In this document: piece by piece, positions 42,316 through 50,186 of the stretch
Numbering within the stretch: the first letter of the stretch is position 1
How the letters are laid out: each line of letters opens with the position of its first letter
Origin: Fen-1038 sp049578465
GTDB taxonomy: Bacteria > Chloroflexota > Anaerolineae > Anaerolineales > Villigracilaceae
NCBI GenBank assembly: GCA_049578465.1
Contig: JBAUMB010000055.1
Span: forward strand, 30,437 to 94,436
Reading direction: 5' to 3'
DNA length: 64,000 nt
Notes under the pieces: generated by a model
What the model was told of the DNA's origin: nothing
Databases searched by the model: none
Seen by the model: the letters and a program-made list of their open reading frames with translations, nothing else
Program-made: the position numbers and the translations under genes

Positions 42316-43811
42316 TGTCCAAACACATCTTCATCTCCGCCGACCACGGCATGGCAATCATCTACTTCTTGCAAAGCGACGTCCTCCCGACGTTGCTGAA
42401 TGCGGGCGTTGAAATCGTCGTGCTCACCGATGATGAAACCAAAGATCAAATTGCCAAACGCTTTGCAGATGTCGCGCTGAGCGGAGGGTCGAGTAGCGAA
42501 GCATATCGAGACCCGAAGTCGAAGCGTCTTATCTTCGAAGGCTTGCGCCTCAAACAAGCCAACGACTACGCGGCAAAATTCAAACCGCGCCTGCAATGGC
42601 TGCTCGTCTACCTGCGCCGCGTCGGCGGCTCGTGGCATATCAACACCGAAGCCATGGACAGCCACATCTGGGAAGTCTGGGCGGAGAACGGTTGGAAATT
42701 CCGTTTGGGCATTTGGATTCCGTCCGCGCTTGCGATTCTTTTATTGCGGACATTTTCCTTCGCGCGCAAATTTCTAGTGCAGATGCAGAACCGCTTCATT
42801 CCCCGCCCGAATCTTTATTCCGATTTATTTGAAAAGTACCAGCCCGATCTGGTAATCGCTTCGACGGCAGGCTGGCGTCTTGACCGTTATCTGCTGCGTG
42901 AAGCGACTCTGCATCACGTGCCGACCATGGCAGCGATTGTCGGTTGGGATAATCCGTCGAGTTATTCCATCTCCGGCGCGCACATGGATTATGCGACCTG
43001 CTGGTCGCAACTTCAAAAAGATGAATTGGTCTACGGCTCGGATTGGAATCCAAAGCGCGTGAACATCGGTGGTATCCCGTCGTATGACGGATATTTCAGA
43101 AAAGAGTGGCAATTATCGAAGGACGATTATTTCAAACTGCATGGGCTCGATCCCAATCGCAAGTTGATTTCGTATGCCTGTTCCTTCGTCCATTTCGCGC
43201 CGAACTATCCAAACATGGAAGCGCTTGCGAAATTAGTTTCATCCGATGCATTGGTTGAACCTTCGCAATTATTGATTCGATTGCATCCGAGTCACTTTCA
43301 AGATAAACCGAAAATCTTCGCCGATGAACGCGAACGAATCTTTGCACTCGAGAAACAATATCCCAACGTGCATGTCGTTAAGCCGGTTGCCTTGGGCGGA
43401 TCGCTCGGCTATTACAGCGGTGAAGACATGGACGAGAAATCATCCATGATGGCGCACTCCGATGTACTGGTCACGGTCTATTCCACGATGGTTGTTGAAA
43501 CCGCTGTCCATGACACGCCGATTGTCGCGGCAGTCATCGATACACCCGGCGGCTGGAATGTGCCGAAGAAATATTCTTTGTCATTGAAAAAGATTGGCAA
43601 TTGGCCCACGCATAAACGTTTCCGCGATGCGAAAGCCGGACGCGTCGCCGAGAACGAGAATCAACTTCGGGACGCGATCAATCTCTATTTAACGAATCCC
43701 GCTCTCGACGCGTCAGAACGCCGCAAGTTCATCGAACGGGAAATCACTTATACTGATGCAACTGCTGGCAAGCGTACGGCGGAATACATTTTGAAGATTC
43801 TTAATTCATAA
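42315..43811 (+). CDS. GT-B capsule-type glycosyltransferase
   Basis: 498 residues. An N-terminal FISADHGMAIIYFLQSDVLPTLL region and a C-terminal half with LLIRLHPSHFQD, DVLVTVYSTMVVETAVHDTPIVAAVID and a closing helix resemble capsule synthase and CDP-glycerol-transferase folds. A hydrophobic segment near residues 130-155 may anchor it. Codons for about residues 58-67 come from a 27-base palindromic element (42487-42513). Related in plan to 26552 and 55548. Donor and acceptor are unknown. Confidence 0.72.
   Translation: MSKHIFISADHGMAIIYFLQSDVLPTLLNAGVEIVVLTDDETKDQIAKRFADVALSGGSSSEAYRDPKSKRLIFEGLRLKQANDYAAKFKPRLQWLLVYLRRVGGSWHINTEAMDSHIWEVWAENGWKFRLGIWIPSALAILLLRTFSFARKFLVQMQNRFIPRPNLYSDLFEKYQPDLVIASTAGWRLDRYLLREATLHHVPTMAAIVGWDNPSSYSISGAHMDYATCWSQLQKDELVYGSDWNPKRVNIGGIPSYDGYFRKEWQLSKDDYFKLHGLDPNRKLISYACSFVHFAPNYPNMEALAKLVSSDALVEPSQLLIRLHPSHFQDKPKIFADERERIFALEKQYPNVHVVKPVALGGSLGYYSGEDMDEKSSMMAHSDVLVTVYSTMVVETAVHDTPIVAAVIDTPGGWNVPKKYSLSLKKIGNWPTHKRFRDAKAGRVAENENQLRDAINLYLTNPALDASERRKFIEREITYTDATAGKRTAEYILKILNS
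42487..42513. repeat. Palindromic element, family 1, inside a GT-B gene
   Basis: A minimal 27-base unit from GGTCGAGTAG to TATCGAGACC, inserted in frame (a multiple of three). It is read in a different frame from the copies at 41347 and 55917, again avoiding the frame in which GTC-GAG-TAG would stop translation. Confidence 0.8.
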
Positions 43812-43812
43812 T

Positions 43813-43846
43813 GTCATTGCGAGGCGCGTAGCGATAAAGCAATCTC
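43813..43846. repeat. GTCATTGCGAG...GCAATCTC repeat, family 2
   Basis: 34 bases just after the GT-B gene stop, running from GTCATTGCGAGGCGCGTAGC to AAGCAATCTC. It matches the inverse copy at 37217-37245 at both ends. Confidence 0.7.
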
Positions 43847-43860
43847 AGGATAAAATAGTC

Positions 43861-44310
43861 ATGACCGGAAAACGAAACATGTTTCTCTTTTATTTCTCCA
43901 TCACGCTCGCCATCGCCTCCAGCGCACTCTATCACTTTAGCCAGAAGTCCACACCAACAGATGTCAACCCCGCAGTTGCCATCATGGTCACGTACGCGGT
44001 TGCGTTTTGTCTGACCGTGATCTTAGCTTTCTTCATCCCAACCAAAATTGGATTCCTCGCCGAACTACGGCAATTGAATTGGGCAAGCTATCTGTTGGCA
44101 TTTTCCGTCGTCGGACTCGAAGTTGGCTTTCTGCTCGTTTATCGTTCCGGCTGGAACATTGGCATCGCCGCGGTGCTGGTCAATGTGGTGGCTTCGTTAT
44201 TATTAGTGCCAGTTGCTTTACTGGTATTCAAGCAACACCTCTCTTGGATTAACATCATCGGCATTCTGGTTTGTCTGGCTGGACTGGTTATGCTAAACTG
44301 GAAGAGATAG
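43861..44310 (+). CDS. Half-size EamA/DMT-type transporter
   Basis: 149 residues with about five hydrophobic helices, equal to a single EamA repeat. WNIGIAAVLVNVVASLLLVPVALLVFKQHLSWINIIGILVCLAGLVML is the typical end of such a repeat (compare EmrE/ArnE-F-like small proteins). Half-size members work as dimers; ArnE/F-type ones flip undecaprenyl-phosphate-linked sugars. That would fit this cluster, but other substrates are possible. Confidence 0.75.
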   Translation: MTGKRNMFLFYFSITLAIASSALYHFSQKSTPTDVNPAVAIMVTYAVAFCLTVILAFFIPTKIGFLAELRQLNWASYLLAFSVVGLEVGFLLVYRSGWNIGIAAVLVNVVASLLLVPVALLVFKQHLSWINIIGILVCLAGLVMLNWKR

Positions 44311-44328
44311 TTTGGAGCGATTATCATA

Positions 44329-45357
44329 ATGTTTTCTCGTTTCAAAAGTGCTGCACGTATTCTTATTAAGGGCGAACCTAAAAAGAAACAACGCAATCCG
44401 ATTCCTGCCATCACGCTTGATGAAATTGCAGAGATCAAGCAATTCTTCCCGCGCGAGAAATTTTTCATCTTTGGTCATGCGCGTTCTGGGACGACGCTTC
44501 TCATGCGGCTTGTGCGCTTGCACCCCGAAGTGCATTGCGATTATCAGGCACACTACTTCACGCGCAAACCATTGTTGAAATCACTGGTCGATTCACTTGA
44601 GATCGAAGAATGGCTGACGCGCAAATCGAATCGTTGGAATCACGGGCGCGATCTCTCGCCGCTTGTTCTGCGTGCATCAGCGGACATCATCATGGAACGC
44701 GAAGCGGCTCGCGAAGGCAAAATGATTATTGGCGATAAAAGCCCCTCATCCATGATTCACGGTCAAGCTGTGCGTGACATGCAAGCGGTCTATCCCGACG
44801 CAAAATTAGTTTACATCGTCCGTGATGGACGCGATGTATTAATCTCGGAACGTTTCCGTAACTTTGTGGAAGATTCAAAATTCCTGACATCCGAAGATAA
44901 ACGCATCATCGAAGAATTACGCAAGGATCAGAATCAATTTACAAATGGCACGCGCTCGATTTTCACCGAACCATTTATCCGACGCGTGGCAAAAGGTTGG
45001 ATTACGAATTTGCAGGAAATCGAAGACGAAGGACAACGATTGTTCGATAAAAATTATTTTTCCTTGCGATATGAAGATTTGCTCAGCGACTCATTTAATG
45101 AAATGACGCGGTTATGGAAATTTCTCGCCGTGAAAAAAGTTGATAAACCGTTATCGAAGATGATCAAGATAGAGATGGAGTCAAACCCGGATGAGGAGTG
45201 GCAGGCTCAACGGGATGAAGGAATCGCTTCGTTCCTTCCGAAAGGTCAGGCTGGTAATTGGGAGAGACTTTTCACGGCGAGGGATAAATCCGTCTTCAAA
45301 GAAGTTGCAGGTGAGATGTTAATTAAGTGGAAGTATGAGAAGGATTTGAATTGGTGA
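44329..45357 (+). CDS. Sulfotransferase 3 (PAPS-dependent)
   Basis: 342 residues. FFIFGHARSGTTLLMRLVRLHPEV holds the 5'-phosphosulfate loop, and KLVYIVRDGRDVLISERF the 3'-phosphate motif, in the normal order and spacing. GDKSPSSMIHG lies between them, as in the Sulfotransfer_3-like branch. It should sulfate a sugar or another small group. It sits between the half-size EamA gene and a Gfo/Idh/MocA oxidoreductase gene. Confidence 0.86.
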   Translation: MFSRFKSAARILIKGEPKKKQRNPIPAITLDEIAEIKQFFPREKFFIFGHARSGTTLLMRLVRLHPEVHCDYQAHYFTRKPLLKSLVDSLEIEEWLTRKSNRWNHGRDLSPLVLRASADIIMEREAAREGKMIIGDKSPSSMIHGQAVRDMQAVYPDAKLVYIVRDGRDVLISERFRNFVEDSKFLTSEDKRIIEELRKDQNQFTNGTRSIFTEPFIRRVAKGWITNLQEIEDEGQRLFDKNYFSLRYEDLLSDSFNEMTRLWKFLAVKKVDKPLSKMIKIEMESNPDEEWQAQRDEGIASFLPKGQAGNWERLFTARDKSVFKEVAGEMLIKWKYEKDLNW

Positions 45358-45360
45358 AAG

Positions 45361-46350
45361 ATGAAATTTCTCATTGCTGGACTCGGCTCGATTGGCCGCC
45401 GACATTTTCGCAACCTGATTTCGTTCGGCGAAAAAGATATTGTCTTGCTTCGTTCTCATCGCGCCACTTTATCCGATGATGAACTAGCTGGCTATCCCGT
45501 TGAAACAAATTTAAATGAAGCGCTAAAAAAATATAAACCTGATGCCGTTATCATTTCAAATCCAACCGCATTGCATCTGGATATTGCAATTCCGTCTGCA
45601 AATGCAGGCTGTTCGATTTTGATTGAAAAGCCGATCTCGAATTCGCTAGACCAAATTGATCAACTCGAATATGCGCTTGCAAAAGGCGGCGGGCAACTGC
45701 TCGTCGGCTTTCAATTCCGCTTTCATCCGACTTTGCAAAAAGCTGCGCAATTGTTAAAAGAAAATGCCATCGGCAAACCGCTTTCTTTTCACGCGCATTG
45801 GGGCGAGTATCTTCCCGATTGGCATCCGTGGGAAGATTTCAAACAAAGTTATGCGGCTCGATCTGATTTGGGCGGCGGCGTCATTTTCACTTTGACTCAT
45901 CCGCTCGATTATCTCCGCATGTTGCTCGGTGAAGTGGATTCGCTTTGGGCTTTCACCGGCGCGTCGAATCTCGGACTCGAAGTGGAAGACACGGCGGAAA
46001 TTGGTTTGAAGCTGAAGAGCGGCGCGCTCGGCTCCGTTCATTTGGATTACAATCAACAGCCGCCCAGTCATCGCTGGGAAATTGTCGGCTCGAACGGCAC
46101 GATGAAATGGGATAACGCCTCAGGCAATCTGGATGTGTTTTCAGCAGAGAAAAAAGATTGGGAAACATATCAGCCCCCCGCGGGCTTCGAACGAAACGTG
46201 ATGTTCATCGAAGAAATGAAACATTTCATTGCCGTTGCCCAGAAAAAAGAATCGCCTATCTGCACATTAGACGATGGCAAACAAGCTTTGCGATTAGCGT
46301 TGGCGGCACATGAGTCTGAAAGAAGAGGAACTTTAGTAAAATTGAGTTAG
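45361..46350 (+). CDS. Gfo/Idh/MocA-family oxidoreductase
   Basis: 329 residues. The Rossmann start has FLIAGLGSIGRRHFRNL, followed by the family signature ILIEKPIS (the EKP motif) and a C-terminal alpha/beta dimer domain with GGGVIFTLTHPLDYLRMLLG. These enzymes oxidise or reduce sugars or nucleotide sugars with NAD(P). Homologues sit in several nonulosonic acid clusters, including Campylobacter flagellar glycosylation loci. The exact substrate is not evident. Confidence 0.86.
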   Translation: MKFLIAGLGSIGRRHFRNLISFGEKDIVLLRSHRATLSDDELAGYPVETNLNEALKKYKPDAVIISNPTALHLDIAIPSANAGCSILIEKPISNSLDQIDQLEYALAKGGGQLLVGFQFRFHPTLQKAAQLLKENAIGKPLSFHAHWGEYLPDWHPWEDFKQSYAARSDLGGGVIFTLTHPLDYLRMLLGEVDSLWAFTGASNLGLEVEDTAEIGLKLKSGALGSVHLDYNQQPPSHRWEIVGSNGTMKWDNASGNLDVFSAEKKDWETYQPPAGFERNVMFIEEMKHFIAVAQKKESPICTLDDGKQALRLALAAHESERRGTLVKLS

Positions 46351-46359
46351 GAGATGTTC

Positions 46360-48372
46360 GTGAATAAACTTCGCTCGTTGATCAAATCGGAATTATTTAT
46401 CGCCATATTTTTGTTGGTCGCAGTTTCGGCGATTGCCTATCTGCCGTTCATCGCGCATTTCAGTTATTTCAATGACGATTGGTATGAGATGTTCGCCACG
46501 GGCACGCGTGGACCAATGATATTTATTGATATTTTTAGCGTTGATCGTCCTGCCCGCGCTCTTCTGATGATTCCGTTATATATTCTTTTTGGACGAAATC
46601 CATTTCCTTATAATGTAAGCGCTTATTTGTTCCGCTTGTTTAGCGGCTTGTCGGTTCTTTGGAGCCTGCGCATGGTCTGGCCCCAGCAGAAACGTTTGGC
46701 AACGTTGGCGGCTTTGTTTTATTTGATCTATCCCGGCTTTTTATCCCAACCGAATGCGATTGATTTTCAGTCGCACATCGCCGGATTATTCTTTGCGACT
46801 TTTTCCATCGCCTTGACTTTGAAAGCGGTCAAGACCCAAAGCTTGTGGACAAGGATTCTCCTGAGCGGATTATCCATATTCTTTGGTTTCGCCTATCTGA
46901 GTCAGATGGAATATTATGCGGGCTATGAGGTTGTGCGCTTGGTCCTTCTTTTTATTCTTGCAGGGCAAACCGAAAAGAATTTCTTTGCTAAGTTGAAGCG
47001 CGCGGTGTTGTGGTATTTACCGTTCATCGTTGTGCCTATCATCTTTTTTACGTGGCGGCTGTTTTTCTTTCAAGATGTCCGCAAGCAGACGGATATAAGC
47101 CTACAATTGGGGAGTTTAATTACTGCTCCGTGGCATACGATTCTACTTTGGAGCGCCACGCTGATTCAAAACATGGTGGATGTCACAGTGCTGGCTTGGG
47201 TTGTGCCGTTCTATCATGCTTTTGCAAATCTGCCACCCATCAATGTTTTTCTCGGTTTGGGCGCCGCGTTGATTGCGATCCTGTTTGCATGGATTTCATT
47301 AAGACGGATCTCTTTGGATTCCGCATCGGAAACCGGCTGGCAATTAGAAAACTTATGGACTGGGCTGGTCATCGTTGCAGGCGGTTTGGCTCCGATCATT
47401 GCAGCCAATCGCGGCGTAGACTTTAGCGACTTTTCGCGCTATTCCGTGATCAGCATGTTTGGTGCCGCAATGATTCTTGCGGTTTTTATTGATCGCCTAA
47501 AGAATTACGGATTCCAGCTTGGATTTATTTTGCTCTTGATCAGCATTGCTGTCATTACCCACTTTGAAAATGGCGCCAGTTATGCGCACTCTGCAGATTC
47601 AAATAATGTTTTTTGGTGGCAGGTGAGCTGGCGTATTCCTCAAATGAAACCGGGGACAACGCTTGTGGTTAATTATCCTTTTGGACAGGCAGGTGAGGAT
47701 TATACGATCTGGTCGCCCGCCGATATGATCTATTATCCCCAAAGCCAGAGTCAAAAATTCATCCAACCCGCTATTTATGCTGCGCTGTTGAATCACGATG
47801 CGGTGAACAAAGTTCTATCCAACAAAGGAGTCGAATACGACACGCGCCGCGGCTCCATTCACACATTTACAAATTACAGCAATATTCTTGTAATTACCCA
47901 ACCCACGTCGGCTTCGTGTGTTCACGTTATCGATGGAAATCAAACGGAATTGTCATCCTATGAGGATGAGCGCGTGATGTTGATGGCACCCTATTCGCAA
48001 ATCCAGGATGTTATGCCAGAGAAGCAATTCAAAACCCCGCCGCAATTTCCGTTTGGGTCGGAGCCGACGCGGAACTGGTGCTATTATTATGAGAAAGCTT
48101 CGTATGCTGGTCAGATTGGGGATTGGCAGACCGTCCTCAATCTAGGTGATCAAACTGAGAAGCTTCGCCTCGTCCCTCAGGATTTAATTGAATGGATGCC
48201 GTTCCTGCAAGCCTATGCTCATTTTGGAAATCAAGCCCAGCTTACAGAGTTGGCGCATCCCATCAAATCCGATCCATACGTGACAACACAAGCCTGCCGA
48301 ATCTTAACTGGGATGCAGTTAGATTCATCCACAATGGATCTCGTAAAAAGCCTCTACTGCGTTTCAAAATAG
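46360..48372 (+). CDS. Large polytopic membrane protein, candidate GT-C enzyme (pair C, copy 1)
   Basis: 670 residues from GTG 46360, chosen because GGAG (46350-46353) sits six bases before it but abuts the ATG at 46354; the paralogue at 61116 also aligns from here. An early outer loop has FNDDWYEM (N38-D39-D40-W41), a GT-C-like acidic motif. SVDRPARALLMIPLY and FYLIYPGFLSQPN match the paralogue. The soluble tail of about 190 residues has four cysteines conserved between the pair, one in WCYYYEKA, and looks TPR-like. A GT-C glycosyltransferase role is inferred. Confidence 0.7.
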   Translation: MNKLRSLIKSELFIAIFLLVAVSAIAYLPFIAHFSYFNDDWYEMFATGTRGPMIFIDIFSVDRPARALLMIPLYILFGRNPFPYNVSAYLFRLFSGLSVLWSLRMVWPQQKRLATLAALFYLIYPGFLSQPNAIDFQSHIAGLFFATFSIALTLKAVKTQSLWTRILLSGLSIFFGFAYLSQMEYYAGYEVVRLVLLFILAGQTEKNFFAKLKRAVLWYLPFIVVPIIFFTWRLFFFQDVRKQTDISLQLGSLITAPWHTILLWSATLIQNMVDVTVLAWVVPFYHAFANLPPINVFLGLGAALIAILFAWISLRRISLDSASETGWQLENLWTGLVIVAGGLAPIIAANRGVDFSDFSRYSVISMFGAAMILAVFIDRLKNYGFQLGFILLLISIAVITHFENGASYAHSADSNNVFWWQVSWRIPQMKPGTTLVVNYPFGQAGEDYTIWSPADMIYYPQSQSQKFIQPAIYAALLNHDAVNKVLSNKGVEYDTRRGSIHTFTNYSNILVITQPTSASCVHVIDGNQTELSSYEDERVMLMAPYSQIQDVMPEKQFKTPPQFPFGSEPTRNWCYYYEKASYAGQIGDWQTVLNLGDQTEKLRLVPQDLIEWMPFLQAYAHFGNQAQLTELAHPIKSDPYVTTQACRILTGMQLDSSTMDLVKSLYCVSK

Positions 48373-48391
48373 AACAATAGTTTGCTATAAT
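48362..48391 (+). promoter_or_regulatory. Extended -10 promoter for the PAPS-synthase gene
   Basis: TGC-TATAAT, with TATAAT at 48386-48391, is a perfect extended -10; the -35 (TTTCAA at 48362-48367) is weak. Transcription would start near 48398, giving a leader of about 55 bases. Confidence 0.55.
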
Positions 48392-48417
48392 TGTTCCTTG
48401 CTTTTCAAAGCCAATCC

Positions 48418-48432
48418 GCAGAGTTTCTCTGC
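48418..48432 (+). other. Hairpin in the leader of the PAPS-synthase gene
   Basis: GCAGAG-TTT-CTCTGC forms a perfect six-pair stem with a three-base loop, nine bases before the TAGGAG ribosome site (48441-48446). There is no T-run, so it is not a terminator; it could affect mRNA stability or translation. Confidence 0.4.
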
Positions 48433-48452
48433 AAATCTAATAGGAGTTTTTG

Positions 48453-50177
48453 ATGTCGAAAGCCAAATTGATTTCCCCGTATGGTGGTAAAAAATTAGTC
48501 AGCCTTGTTGTGAGCGGAAAAGAACGTGATGATTTGCTTGCTCACGCTGCCAAATTGCCCTCGATCAAAATCAGCATGCGCAATTTGTGCGATCTGGAAT
48601 TGCTCGCCACCGGCGGATTTTCTCCGCTGGATCGCTTTATGGGCAAAGCGGACTATGAGCGGGTTCTGCACGAAATGCGTCTGAGCGACGGAACGCTTTT
48701 TCCGCTTCCCATCACGCTGACCGCGGATCCCAAAGAATTGCCGACCGTTGGTGATGATATTGTCTTGCGCAACGCCAATAATGATGTGATCGCGGTGCTG
48801 ACCCTCGATGAAGTCTATCACTGGGACGCGGAGACCGAAGCCGCATTGGCATACGGTTCCACCGATTCCAAACATCCGATGGTTTCCGAGATGGCGCGTT
48901 GGAATAAAGTCTGCATCAGCGGACCGATGAAAGTCGTCAACCTGCCGAAGTATTATGATTTTATCGAATTGCGCCGCACGCCCGCGCAGGTGCGCGAGAT
49001 GCTTGAGAACATGGGGAATGATAATGTCGTCGCATTCCAGACGCGCAATCCATTGCATCGCATTCACGAAGAATTGACCAAACGCGCTGCGGCTCAAGTT
49101 GGCGGCTCGCTGATTATTCATCCGGTTGTCGGCATGACCAAGCCCGGTGATGTGGATCATTATACGCGCGTCCGCATTTACAAAGCATTGGTGGATAATT
49201 ATTACGACAAGAAAAGTACCTTACTTAGTCTTCTGCCATTAGCGATGCGCATGGCGGGACCGAAAGAAGTTCTACTTCATGCCATCATTCGTCGCAATCA
49301 CGGCGCGAATCATTTTATTGTCGGGCGCGATCATGCGGGGCCGGGAAAAGATTCAACGGGCAAGCCGTTCTATGGTCCGTATGATGCGCAGGATAACATG
49401 CGTAAATACGAGCATGAATTGGGCGTGAAGATGATTCCGTTCGAGGAACTTGTTTATCTTCCGGATGAAAAACGTTACGTGGAAGGCAAGGATGTTCCGC
49501 AAGGTGCGAAGACGCTCAACATTTCCGGCACGCAGGTGCGCGATGATTATCTTGCCAAGGGCAAGCTGCTGCCTGATTGGTTTACGCGCCCCGAGACCGC
49601 TGAGATTTTGCGCGAGATGTATCCGCCGCGCCATAAGCAAGGATTTTGTATTTGGTTTACTGGCTTGAGTGGTTCGGGAAAATCAGCTACTACACAGGTG
49701 CTGACATCTTTGTTGCTCGAGCGTGGACGCGAGATTGCCATCCTCGACGGCGATGTGGTTCGCACGCATCTTTCCAAGGGACTCGGCTTTAGCAAAGAAG
49801 ATCGCGATACGAATATCATGCGTATTGGTTTTGTCGCCGGTGAAATTGTACACGCCAGCGGCGCAGTGATCTGCGCGGCGATCAGTCCGTATCGCGCGAC
49901 GCGCGAAGAAGCCCGCAAGATGGTCGGCGAAAATTTTGTGGAAGTTTATATGGATACACCCGTTGAAGTCTGCGAGCAACGCGATGTGAAAGGCTTGTAT
50001 GCCAAAGCGCGTCAGGCGATGGTGGATGGACACCCGATGGGATTCACCGGCGTGGATGATCCCTACGAGCCGCCGATTGATCCGGAGATTTCGCTCAAAG
50101 GTTACGGCGCAACTCCGGAAGAGAACGCTCGTCACATCGCTGCGTATCTTGAAGAGCAAGGATATTTGTTGAAATAA
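48453..50177 (+). CDS. sat/cysC: Bifunctional sulfate adenylyltransferase / adenylylsulfate kinase (PAPS synthesis)
   Basis: 574 residues in two domains. Residues about 1-385 are an ATP sulfurylase with QTRNPLHRIHE (196-206) and GRDHAG (291-296), which bind ATP and sulfate. Residues about 395-574 are APS kinase with Walker A GLSGSGKS (404-411) and DGDVVRTHL. Together they turn sulfate and ATP into PAPS, the donor for the five sulfotransferases nearby. ATG 48453 has TAGGAG six bases upstream. The placement inside the glycan cluster, behind its own promoter, suggests PAPS made for glycan sulfation rather than for assimilation; no PAPS reductase is in the window. Confidence 0.94.
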   Translation: MSKAKLISPYGGKKLVSLVVSGKERDDLLAHAAKLPSIKISMRNLCDLELLATGGFSPLDRFMGKADYERVLHEMRLSDGTLFPLPITLTADPKELPTVGDDIVLRNANNDVIAVLTLDEVYHWDAETEAALAYGSTDSKHPMVSEMARWNKVCISGPMKVVNLPKYYDFIELRRTPAQVREMLENMGNDNVVAFQTRNPLHRIHEELTKRAAAQVGGSLIIHPVVGMTKPGDVDHYTRVRIYKALVDNYYDKKSTLLSLLPLAMRMAGPKEVLLHAIIRRNHGANHFIVGRDHAGPGKDSTGKPFYGPYDAQDNMRKYEHELGVKMIPFEELVYLPDEKRYVEGKDVPQGAKTLNISGTQVRDDYLAKGKLLPDWFTRPETAEILREMYPPRHKQGFCIWFTGLSGSGKSATTQVLTSLLLERGREIAILDGDVVRTHLSKGLGFSKEDRDTNIMRIGFVAGEIVHASGAVICAAISPYRATREEARKMVGENFVEVYMDTPVEVCEQRDVKGLYAKARQAMVDGHPMGFTGVDDPYEPPIDPEISLKGYGATPEENARHIAAYLEEQGYLLK

Positions 50178-50186
50178 ATAATTTGA

